From contig PLXW01000111.1 of NCBI GenBank assembly GCA_003151595.1, positions 195 through 64,194 on the forward strand: a DNA stretch of 64,000 nt, read 5' to 3'. Made by a program: the position numbers and the translations under genes. Every line of letters starts with the position of its first letter. Position 1 is the first letter of the stretch. Below the pieces are notes generated by a model that was not told where the DNA came from, made no database searches, and was given only the letters and a program-made list of their open reading frames with translations. The stretch is from Myxococcales bacterium. GTDB lineage: Bacteria > Myxococcota > Polyangia > Polyangiales > Polyangiaceae. Below are positions 53,797 through 61,397 of this stretch, one piece after another.

Positions 53797-54132
53797 CGCC
53801 CTAAATCGCCGAGCGCGATTCCGCACGAAACCACGCCGGCGTTTAGTTCGTTCTAGTGGGGACTGCGTCCCCCTCGGAAGCTTCGCTTCCGAGCCTCCCT
53901 TGCCTCGCCTTCGGCGAATCGTGCTTTCGCACGACAGGGAGAGGAGAGAGGCTTCTCGCGCGATCTGCCGTCTGGGGCTCGGTCTCCTTCTCGCCGTCGT
54001 GCGAAGCACGATTCGCCGTGGGCGATGCAGGGGAGGGCTCCAAGCGCAGCTTGGAGGGGACGCAGTCCCGGAAGGACGAGCTAAATCGCCGCAGTGCGCT
54101 CATCGCCGGATCGCGCTCGGCGATTTAGGGCG
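53797..54132. mobile_element. Foldback / MITE-like element, 336 bp
   Basis: The ends are 23-bp perfect inverted repeats (53797-53819 and 54110-54132) beginning CGCCCTAAATCGCCGAGCGC. Inner arms 53858-53934 and 53997-54069 are also inverted copies, about 75% alike, around a 62-nt loop. Within each arm a small hairpin differs in sequence from its partner but keeps its own pairing (TCGGAAGC/GCTTCCGA versus CTCCAAGC/GCTTGGAG), which suggests selection on structure. There is no open frame worth calling and no transposase. A 13-bp direct repeat, TCGTCACGCTTCG, lies outside both ends (53771-53783, 54135-54147). It lies between the hydrolase stop and the kinase start. Confidence 0.75.
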
Positions 54133-54137
54133 TGTCG

Positions 54138-54857
54138 TCACGCTTCGGGGGCGGCGGCTTCCGGCGCGATCACCGGCACGACGGCCTCGGCGAGCTTGCG
54201 TCGCGACTTCAAGAAGTAGTGGTCGGCGCCGGGGAAGACGGTGAGGCGCGCGCCGAGATCGCGCGCGAGCTCCTCGGCCTCGGACACGTCGCAGAACTCG
54301 TCGTCGTCGCCGACGAAGATCGCGAGGCGCCCCTGGAACGACGCGCCGTCCTCCTTCACGAAGTGAAAGACGCGCACGGCCGGCGCCACGAGCGTCACCC
54401 GCTCGACGTCCCCTTCGAGGACCGCCGCGCGCAAGCCGACGAACGTTCCGAACGAGTACCCGCACACCGTGACCTTCGCGCGCGGCGCGGCGACACGGAG
54501 CGCGCGGATCGCAGCGCGAGCGTCGTCGATCTCGCCGAGCCCTTCGCCGTACTTTCCTTCGCTCGTCCCCACGCCGCGATAGTTGAAGCGGAGATGCGCC
54601 ACGCTCTCGCCGCCGCGCTCGACGAGCACCTTCGCGATCGCGAGCACGACCGCGCTGTGCATCGTCCCCCCATAAAGAGGATGAGGGTGGCAAAGCACGA
54701 CCGCCCGTTTCGCCGCAGCTGGGGCGCGAATGCGTGCTTCGAGCGAGGGCCCACGCTCGAGCCCGGGGATGGTCACGAGCTCTTCCCCAGCGACCGTGGC
54801 CGGCGGAGATCGTTCGGGATTCGCGGGCGGAGGCGGCAGCTCTCGCACTCTCGGCAT
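54138..54857 (-). CDS. Alpha/beta hydrolase (COG2945-like)
   Basis: 239 residues from ATG 54855-54857. The family motif HPHPLYGGTMHS marks this subgroup. The nucleophile elbow is GYSFGTFVG, the acid lies in VGDDDEFCDV and the base in GADHYFLKSR. Cytoplasmic; no signal peptide. Substrate unknown. It ends 5 nt beyond the right end of the foldback element. Confidence 0.9.
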   Translation of the reverse strand: MPRVRELPPPPANPERSPPATVAGEELVTIPGLERGPSLEARIRAPAAAKRAVVLCHPHPLYGGTMHSAVVLAIAKVLVERGGESVAHLRFNYRGVGTSEGKYGEGLGEIDDARAAIRALRVAAPRAKVTVCGYSFGTFVGLRAAVLEGDVERVTLVAPAVRVFHFVKEDGASFQGRLAIFVGDDDEFCDVSEAEELARDLGARLTVFPGADHYFLKSRRKLAEAVVPVIAPEAAAPEA

Positions 54858-54982
54858 TGCGCGTGCACTAGCACGCGGCGTCGACACCGACCAACGCAAG
54901 AGGTGCCGCGGTCGGCGCACGACGGATGAGACAGCGGAAACGCGAACGAACGCGATCTAACGCGATGAGGAGAATTCGAACT

Positions 54983-55723
54983 ATGCGCACTCGCACAACG
55001 ATGTGGACGGCGGCGGCGGCGATCGCCGTTTTCGCAATGGGCTGCGACAACGCAACCAGCACTCCCACGCCTGCTCCGGCCCCCGCGCCGAACCCGGTCT
55101 CCAACACGAACGCCATGGTTCCCACGCCGACGGTCACCGATCCGATCGCGAACGTCGCGAATCACGATCGCATCAAGGCCGACCCGAACGCGACGGTCAT
55201 CAACCCGCCGAAGGCCGCCACGCTAGTGACCGGCTTCGCGACGATCCTGCGCGAGTCGCCGCGTGGTGCACGGATGGAGACCATCGAGACCACCGCGAAC
55301 GTGAACGAGGTGGAGCGCGACGGCGACTACTACATGATCACGTACCCGGACCCGAAGGGCACGACCAAGACGTACGCGGCCTGGGTCTACAAGGACGCGC
55401 TCGAGAGCGGGCAGTGGGCGTCGCAGGCGGCGAGCCAGACCAACAGCAACACCGTGCAGCTCACCAACGCGAACCCCGCGGCGGTGAACAAGCTCGGATG
55501 CACCAGCGGCCTGACGCACCTGCGGACGACGCGCGACTTCTGCGCGGCCACCTGCCAGGACGACACGAATTGCGACTCGAAGACGGATCAGATCTGCGAC
55601 GGTCTCGCGTTCAAGGTCGACGAGAAGACCAACAAGACCGCCAGCGCGCGCTACTGCATCCCCGAAACCTCGCGCGCGGCCAACGACGCACACGCGACGG
55701 AGCACGGCGCGCTCCCCAAGTGA
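54983..55723 (+). CDS. Lipoprotein with C-terminal Cys cluster
   Basis: 246 residues from ATG 54983; GAGGAG lies 10 nt upstream and an earlier ATG at 54965 has none. Lipobox AMGC (Cys21), an Ala/Pro-rich linker (TPTPAPAPAPNP), an SH3-like region with DGDYYMITYPDPKGTTKTYA, and a C-terminal segment with DFCAATCQDDTNCDSKTDQIC. Function unknown. Hairpins at 55731-55765 follow its stop. Confidence 0.75.
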   Translation: MRTRTTMWTAAAAIAVFAMGCDNATSTPTPAPAPAPNPVSNTNAMVPTPTVTDPIANVANHDRIKADPNATVINPPKAATLVTGFATILRESPRGARMETIETTANVNEVERDGDYYMITYPDPKGTTKTYAAWVYKDALESGQWASQAASQTNSNTVQLTNANPAAVNKLGCTSGLTHLRTTRDFCAATCQDDTNCDSKTDQICDGLAFKVDEKTNKTASARYCIPETSRAANDAHATEHGALPK

Positions 55724-55730
55724 TGCGTCG

Positions 55731-55765
55731 CCGCGGGTGATCCCGCGGTGTAGCGAGGGCCTCGC
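55731..55765 (+). terminator. Two hairpins after lipoprotein stop
   Basis: CCGCGGG/CCCGCGG (55731-55748, loop TGAT) is a perfect 7-bp stem starting 8 nt after the stop codon. A second, GCGAGG/CCTCGC (55753-55765), follows at once. No U-run follows, but strong GC stems commonly end transcripts in high-GC genomes. Confidence 0.5.
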
Positions 55766-55833
55766 GAAGTCGCCGACCGTGATCCACGCGGATCCGATCG
55801 GCGATTTCGCCTGGCCCTGCTACATTCCGCCGC

Positions 55834-56295
55834 ATGAGAAGCCTTTTCCTCTCCCTTGCATTGATTCTTCCCGTCGTCGGCGCGGTCACCGTGGCCGCTT
55901 GTTCGTCCAGCGACTCCACCACCTCCAGCGGCGGTTGCACCAAGAACGCCGACTGCAGCGGCGGCGAAGAGTGCGCGTTCGACATCTCCGCAGGCTGCTC
56001 CGCGAAGGGGCAGTGCATGGCGCCGGCCGGTGGACTGCCGTTCCTGGCGTGCGGGTGCGACGGCACCGGCGTCGCGTACGTCGCGCCGGGTTATGCGAAC
56101 GCGGCCGTGACCAAGGGCACGGCGTGCACCGTGGACTCCGGTCCGCAGCCGGGCGAAGACGCCGGCACCGACTCCGCGACCGACGCCCCCACCGACGGCA
56201 CCGCGCCGAGCGAGGCGGGCTCCGACGGCGGCGTCGACGGCTCGAACGACTCGGGCGACGACGGCGGCGACGCCAGCGACGCGGCCTCCGAGTAA
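55834..56295 (+). CDS. Small lipoprotein with acidic tail
   Basis: 153 residues from ATG 55834. Lipobox VAAC (Cys23), a Cys-rich segment (GCTKNADCSGGEECAF, CSAKGQC, ACGC) and a C-terminal tail of about 55 residues made almost only of Asp, Gly, Ser, Ala and Thr. The order is reversed compared with other lipoproteins here, in which the acidic linker comes before the domain. Convergent with the DUF885 gene, 13 nt apart. Confidence 0.8.
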   Translation: MRSLFLSLALILPVVGAVTVAACSSSDSTTSSGGCTKNADCSGGEECAFDISAGCSAKGQCMAPAGGLPFLACGCDGTGVAYVAPGYANAAVTKGTACTVDSGPQPGEDAGTDSATDAPTDGTAPSEAGSDGGVDGSNDSGDDGGDASDAASE

Positions 56296-56308
56296 GGGCG
56301 CCGCGCCG

Positions 56309-58099
56309 TCACTTCGGCGCGAACATCTCCTCTGCGATCAACGCAGGCACGATCGTGCCGTGCGAGAGGAGATCTTCGTGAAAGCGCTTGAGCGAGAAGT
56401 GCTCTCCTTCGCGCGCCTTGTACTTCTCGCGCAGCGCGAAGATCTTCTCGCGACCGACGATGTACGCGAGCGGCTGCGTGGGGTCGCTCGTGTACCGCTT
56501 CACTTCGCTCAGCGCGAGCGCGCGTTCGAGGTGAACTTTGTCCGTGAGGATGGCGACGGCCTGATCGAACGTCATCCCCTTGGTGTGCAGCCCGACGTCG
56601 ATGATGACGCGCGCCGCGCGCACGAGCGTCCACTCCAGCTGAATCAACCGCTCTTCGTCGGTGTAGTAACCGAGCTCGGACATCAGCTCCTCGCTGTAGA
56701 GCGCCCACCCTTCGTCGAAGAGGCTCGTCTGGCTCATCTTGCGGATGATCGACGGGTGCCGGCGTGAGAACGACAGCTGCAGGTGGTGACCGGGGTACGT
56801 CTCGTGGACGACCGTATCGACCTGCTCGGCGTGCGCGTTCTCGCGGAGCATCTGCTGCTTCTCTTTGGCCGACATCGACGCTTCGATCGGCGTCACGAAG
56901 AAGAGCCCCTTGGTCGTCGTCGTGTCGAACGGCGGCGCGGCGTCGTAGGCCGCGGTGATCGTCGCGCGCTCGAACGGCGGGGTCTCGATCACGTCGCAGT
57001 CGTCGTTCGGCGGCATCGGCACCGCGTCCTTCGCCACCAGGAACGCGCGCGCGCGATCGAGCTCGCGCTTGTACGACGGGATCAGATCCTCCGCCGTCGG
57101 GTACTTCGCCTTCGCGCGCTTGGCGACCTCGGGCCAACCCTGTCCCTTTGGCGCCTTCGGATCCATCTTCTTCGCCAGCTCGGTCATCTGCGCGTCGGTG
57201 GCGTCGAACAGCTTCTGTCCGAGCGCCTGCACCGCGTCGGCGTCCTCGTCGAGGAAGTACGACTCGTGGAGCATGAAGTCGAAGAGCGGCCGCCCCGCGG
57301 CGAAGTCCCCCTTCGATCGCGGCAGCAGATCCTTCTTCAAGAACTGCTCGTAGTCGGCGAACGCGGCGTGCGCGGTCTGGAGCGCGTGCGTCACACGCGC
57401 CGAGTCGTGAGGAAGGGTCGGCTCGAGGAAGGCGTGCACCTGCGCGAGGAACGTGTACGCCTCGCGCGTCGACTCGATCGCCGTCTCGGTCCACACGCGC
57501 GGCGGGTTCTTCAGGTTCGTCTTCGCCGCCGCGATCACGTCCGGAATCTTCTCCAGCCGTGCCACCACGGCGTGTGCGCGATCTTCGGCCGGCGCGTACG
57601 GGCGAGCGATCATGAGAAAGATCGTCCCCAGCGGCGCCAGGTACGACTGCGGCGAGCGCACGTGCGGCTGCAGCTCGCGACCGACGCGCACGGCGACCGC
57701 CAAGGAGTGCTCCAGCAGCTCGAGGTCGACCTTCTTCGCCACCGAGAGGCGCGGCGAGGTGAACTGCGCCTTCAGCGACGCGAGCATCTTGTCCTCTTGT
57801 GCCAGTGCGGCGTCGAAGCCGGCGGTCGAGTAGTCGTCGAGCTCGGCGTCGCGCGTGTGAATGCCGAGCGCGGTCGCGTACGGGGGCGCGATCGAGACGA
57901 GCAGATCGAGGTACGCGCGCTCGGCGGCATCGACCGCGGCGTCATCGGCGTCGGCCGCAGGCGCGGCGGGCACCGGCGCTTGCGTGGCGACCGGCGCGGC
58001 GACGGGAAGCGGAGGGGCGACCGGCGGCGGCGGCTCGGTCGATGCGCAGGAGAGAGCGGCCAGCGCGGCAAGAACGATCGCGGACGAGTGCAGCTTCAT
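56309..58099 (-). CDS. DUF885 lipoprotein (M32/M3-like metallopeptidase fold)
   Basis: 596 residues. Lipobox LSCA (Cys18) and an Ala/Pro linker. The helical body is typical of DUF885, with the HETYPGHHLQ segment (an HExxH-like zinc motif in this family) and later EGWALYSEELMSELGYY. Many DUF885 proteins are annotated as peptidases without proof. A periplasmic or surface-bound peptidase is plausible. Confidence 0.88.
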   Translation of the reverse strand: MKLHSSAIVLAALAALSCASTEPPPPVAPPLPVAAPVATQAPVPAAPAADADDAAVDAAERAYLDLLVSIAPPYATALGIHTRDAELDDYSTAGFDAALAQEDKMLASLKAQFTSPRLSVAKKVDLELLEHSLAVAVRVGRELQPHVRSPQSYLAPLGTIFLMIARPYAPAEDRAHAVVARLEKIPDVIAAAKTNLKNPPRVWTETAIESTREAYTFLAQVHAFLEPTLPHDSARVTHALQTAHAAFADYEQFLKKDLLPRSKGDFAAGRPLFDFMLHESYFLDEDADAVQALGQKLFDATDAQMTELAKKMDPKAPKGQGWPEVAKRAKAKYPTAEDLIPSYKRELDRARAFLVAKDAVPMPPNDDCDVIETPPFERATITAAYDAAPPFDTTTTKGLFFVTPIEASMSAKEKQQMLRENAHAEQVDTVVHETYPGHHLQLSFSRRHPSIIRKMSQTSLFDEGWALYSEELMSELGYYTDEERLIQLEWTLVRAARVIIDVGLHTKGMTFDQAVAILTDKVHLERALALSEVKRYTSDPTQPLAYIVGREKIFALREKYKAREGEHFSLKRFHEDLLSHGTIVPALIAEEMFAPK

Positions 58100-58127
58100 C
58101 GCGCGCGTTTATAGCGCGAAGCGAAGG

Positions 58128-59450
58128 TCAGCGCTGAAAGTCGTAGACGCTGCCGAGGCCCAGGATGCGCGTGAGCTCGTCGAGCGCGGTCATCGTCTCG
58201 CGCGCGAGCTTGGGATCGGCGACGTCGCCGGGCGCGAGCGTCTCGCGGTAGTGGCTATCGACCCAGGAGACGAGCGTGTCGTGAAGCGCGTCGGTGAGAA
58301 GCACGTTCGCGCCGAGCGCCTTCGCCTCGCCGTCTTCGAGCGGAACGCGAAGGCGCAGACACGCCGGGCCGCCGCCGTTGTGCATCGACTGCCTGACGTC
58401 GCGGTAGAAGACGTTCTTCACGGGCCCGCCGCTGGCCACGACCTTCTCCAGGAAGGCCCGCGCGTGCGCGTCTTCACGCGCGTCTTCGGGGGCGATGATG
58501 CACATCGTTCCGTCGTCGCGCGTGAGCACTTGCGAGTTGAACGGGTACGCGCGGATCGCGCTCGCTGCGGGGAGCTCCGCTTTCGTCGCGGTCACGATCG
58601 CCAGCTCGTCGCCGAGCGTGGCGCGGAGATCGGCGAAGAGGGCCGGCGCATCGGCGAACGCCAGCTCGTGCACCATGAAGAAGCGTTCGTTGCCGACGGC
58701 GAGGACGTCGGTGTGAAACGCCCCTTCGTCGATCCCGCTGGGGTCTTGCTGCGGGAAGACGCAGCGCGCCGGATCGATCGCGTGAAGTCGCGCGATGGCT
58801 TCGCTCGCTTCGCGCGTCTGACGCGCCGGGAACTTCTTGGGAGCTGCCGCATCGCCCCACGAGCGCCGTCCCCACGCGAACACGTGGACCACGCCACGCG
58901 ACGTCGCCAGCCGCGTGTGATTCGCCGCCCCTTCGTCGGCGAGCTGACCGCCGCCGGGCAACGGATCGTGCACCGTGAACTTCCCGCTCGCCTCCGGGAA
59001 GATCGCGCGCAGCACGCGCGTCGTCGTCTCCGGCTCGATCGCGCGGTGGAACATCTGCTGGAGGTTCGCCGGCGTGAAGTGCACCTTGCCGTCACGCGCA
59101 TCGCACGACGGCGCGACGGTCGCGGCGTTCGCGGTCCACATGGCCGACGCGCTGCTCGTGAGCCGAAGGAAGAAGGCATCGCCCTTCCCTGCCGCGGCGA
59201 TGATCTCTTCGTCGCTCCCTTTGAACCCGAGCTTCCGCAACGTCGACAGGTGCGGCCGATCGTGCGGCGGCAGCACCGCCTGGCGCACGCCGAGGTCGCG
59301 CACGAACTTCATCTTCGCCAGCCCCTGCTGCGCCGCCGCGCGCGGGTTCGACGTCTGTCCGCTGTGCGACGTGCTGGCCACGTTGCCGGGGCTCAGGCCG
59401 CCGTAGTTGTGCGTCGGGCCGACGAGGCCGTCGAACTGATGCTCGCGCAT
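58128..59450 (-). CDS. astB: N-succinylarginine dihydrolase
   Basis: 440 residues. It opens FDGLVGPTHNYGGLSPGN, the AstB hallmark. Catalytic residues match the E. coli enzyme by position and context: Glu173 (DEGAANHTR), His246 (GAFHTDVL) and Cys364 (NGGGPACLRL). It converts succinylarginine to succinylornithine, ammonia and CO2 in the AST arginine-degradation pathway. astA, astC, astD and astE are not adjacent, so it stands alone between a DUF885 gene and a PP2C gene. Confidence 0.94.
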   Translation of the reverse strand: MREHQFDGLVGPTHNYGGLSPGNVASTSHSGQTSNPRAAAQQGLAKMKFVRDLGVRQAVLPPHDRPHLSTLRKLGFKGSDEEIIAAAGKGDAFFLRLTSSASAMWTANAATVAPSCDARDGKVHFTPANLQQMFHRAIEPETTTRVLRAIFPEASGKFTVHDPLPGGGQLADEGAANHTRLATSRGVVHVFAWGRRSWGDAAAPKKFPARQTREASEAIARLHAIDPARCVFPQQDPSGIDEGAFHTDVLAVGNERFFMVHELAFADAPALFADLRATLGDELAIVTATKAELPAASAIRAYPFNSQVLTRDDGTMCIIAPEDAREDAHARAFLEKVVASGGPVKNVFYRDVRQSMHNGGGPACLRLRVPLEDGEAKALGANVLLTDALHDTLVSWVDSHYRETLAPGDVADPKLARETMTALDELTRILGLGSVYDFQR

Positions 59451-59456
59451 ATCGAG

Positions 59457-61085
59457 TTAAACGTGACGGTAGAGCGCGACGGTCACGTTGTCATGCGCGC
59501 CGCACGCCAGCGTCGCGTTGACCAGCCGCTCGGCCGCTTCCGACGTGCCCATCGTGGGATCGATGATGCGCGCGATCTCGACCGCGGTCGGAAAGTAGTT
59601 CCACAGCCCGTCGCTGCAGAGCAGCAGGAATCCCGGGCCGTCGAGCGTCTTGGTGCATACGTCGGGATCGACCGTGCCCGCGCCGCCCCATTCGAGAGGC
59701 CCAAGGCATCGCGTGAGCGCGTGCGCCAGCGGCTGCATCATCGCTTCGTCTTCCGTCCACTCGCCGCTGGCCACCGCTTCGTTGACCCACGTGTGATCGC
59801 GCGTCAGCAGCTCGCCGCCGTCGCGCGTGACCCAGTAGGCGCGGCTGTCGCCGACCCACCCGATCGTCGCGCGATCTTTCGATACGAGCGCCACCACGAT
59901 CGTCGTCCCCGGCGGCTCGCCCGTCTTCCGCTCCTCGAACTTGTGCGCGCACACCGCCGCGTGCGCCGCGCGGATCGCCGTCGTCACCGCTTGCAGCCCG
60001 ACGCTCCCGGTGAGCTCGCGCGCCCGCGCGATGTGCGCGAGCGTGGCGCACGCCGTGGCCGACGCGATCTCCGACGCCTCGCGCGCGTGATTCGACGACG
60101 ACACGCCGTCGCACGCCACGATCACCGTCCACCCCTCGCCCATCTCGACGGCCGCGGAGTCTTCGTTCTGCGCGCGCTTCATCCCCTTGTCCGACAGGAG
60201 CGCGGCGCGCGAGCGGTCGACGGCACGCGGCTGCGCCAGCTCTTCGATCACCGCCTCCAGCTCTTCGCGTTCGCCTTCGAGCGTGCACGCGCGCGTCGAG
60301 TCGACGACGTAGTGCGCCGACAACAGCCGCACGAGTCGCGGCGTGCCGCGCGTACCCGGCTCCGGCAGGAGCGCGCCGCCCACCGCCTCGGTCACCCCGC
60401 GCGCGTCGAGGCGCTCGCCGGGCGCGAGCCTTCGCATGCTCCGAAAGCGCGCGAAGACGAGCTTGCCGTCGGGGTCGAGGAACGTATCGGTCCGCATCGG
60501 CGTCCAGTCGAACCGCGCGCGCTCCACCCGCTCGGCGATGTCGAGCGCCTGCCTCACGATGTCGGCCGCCCCTTCGACCGACAGCGTGCGCGCCGCTTCG
60601 GCCAGCGTGCGCGATCCGCGCGGCGGCGGCGTCAGCGCGAGGTACGCGCCCCAGCGCGCGTCGATCGCGTGCTCCATCACGCGCGGGAAGGCGTGCGGCT
60701 CGCGCAGCGTCTCGAGCGCGAGCACCTCCGCGGCCAGCGCCTCGCGCGCGCCTACGACGACGATCGCGCGTGCGCCGTCGCCGGTTCGATCGGTCGCGTC
60801 GAAGTCGTCGGGCGCGCGCGCATCACGCACGGTCCACTTGCCTACGTGCTCGGCCGACGGGATCGTCGGCGCGCCACTGGCGAACACGAGCCGATGCCCG
60901 CACTCCGTACAGAACCCGTCGCCGTCGTCGCGATCGTCCGCGCCGCACGCCGGACACGACGCGCGCCGCGTGTTCGACCGCGCACCGAACGACCCCAACC
61001 CACCGACCCCGCCGGCCTGGGTCGTTCTTTCGCAGACATCGTCGTCACGCGGGTGCACCGACCCGCAGCGAGGGCATTCGTTCAC
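59457..61085 (-). CDS. PP2C phosphatase with zinc ribbons and pseudokinase-like region
   Basis: 542 residues from GTG 61083-61085. N-terminus: CPRC...C (Cys4, 7, 18; the expected fourth Cys is missing) and a full ribbon CPAC...CTEC (Cys44, 47, 59, 62). Residues about 75-255 look like a decayed kinase: a helix with EVLALETLREP, a hinge-like YLALTPPPRG, then RARFDWTPMRTDTFLDPDGKLVFARF where a kinase would show HRD...N...DFG. All catalytic residues are gone. PP2C follows at about 290-542 with metal Asps 309, 326, 492 and 532. Pseudokinase identity is my inference. Confidence 0.88.
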   Translation of the reverse strand: MNECPRCGSVHPRDDDVCERTTQAGGVGGLGSFGARSNTRRASCPACGADDRDDGDGFCTECGHRLVFASGAPTIPSAEHVGKWTVRDARAPDDFDATDRTGDGARAIVVVGAREALAAEVLALETLREPHAFPRVMEHAIDARWGAYLALTPPPRGSRTLAEAARTLSVEGAADIVRQALDIAERVERARFDWTPMRTDTFLDPDGKLVFARFRSMRRLAPGERLDARGVTEAVGGALLPEPGTRGTPRLVRLLSAHYVVDSTRACTLEGEREELEAVIEELAQPRAVDRSRAALLSDKGMKRAQNEDSAAVEMGEGWTVIVACDGVSSSNHAREASEIASATACATLAHIARARELTGSVGLQAVTTAIRAAHAAVCAHKFEERKTGEPPGTTIVVALVSKDRATIGWVGDSRAYWVTRDGGELLTRDHTWVNEAVASGEWTEDEAMMQPLAHALTRCLGPLEWGGAGTVDPDVCTKTLDGPGFLLLCSDGLWNYFPTAVEIARIIDPTMGTSEAAERLVNATLACGAHDNVTVALYRHV

Positions 61086-61397
61086 GGACCGCTGATGCTA
61101 GCAGCACATCCGCGGATGAGTTCGAGCCGCACGCACACGATCGTGAAAGAAGTGTGGGGTGATGCCCCGTGGCCGAGGGGTAGACGCCTCAGCCCGCGGA
61201 GCCGACCGGGCCGCAAGCACCGAGGATGAATCGCGGCGATCGCGGGGGCGCGCTCGATGTGAGTCACGGACGCCATGGCGAAGATTCGGCCATGGCGTCG
61301 CGCGGCGACGCTCTCTCACGTCGGCGCCATTTCCTCCCAGGCTGCGCTTCGCCGTTCGCTTGCTCCGAGGGCATGGAACTGGCCTAGCATTTCGATC
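61086..61397. other. Divergent intergenic region (312 bp)
   Basis: Between the PP2C gene and the Cys-repeat lipoprotein. It contains the inverted repeat at 61269-61299 and a small GGGG/CCCC hairpin near 61157. One stretch (61163-61200) resembles a tRNA D-arm but has no T-arm. Promoters of both genes are presumably here. An open frame upstream of ATG 61398 shows no protein-like features. Confidence 0.55.
61269..61299. promoter_or_regulatory. Inverted repeat with CCATGG cores
   Basis: GACGCCATGGC (61269-61279) and GCCATGGCGTC (61289-61299) are perfect 11-bp inverted repeats separated by 9 bp. The site lies 98 bp upstream of the lipoprotein ATG. Each half also contains the palindrome GCCATGGC. 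Operator or hairpin; not assigned. Confidence 0.45.

Noticed and set aside
50551..54009. 1152-codon minus-strand frame overlapping the PknK-like gene
   Set aside because: Shadow of the true kinase-ATPase frame; Arg-rich and without motifs.
61163..61200. Stretch resembling a tRNA acceptor and D-arm
   Set aside because: It has a GCCGAGGGGTAGACGCC-like segment, but no anticodon arm or TTCGA T-loop follows at the right distance.
57861..61229. Long plus-strand open frame (1122 codons)
   Set aside because: Antisense to astB and the PP2C gene, with no recognisable domain.
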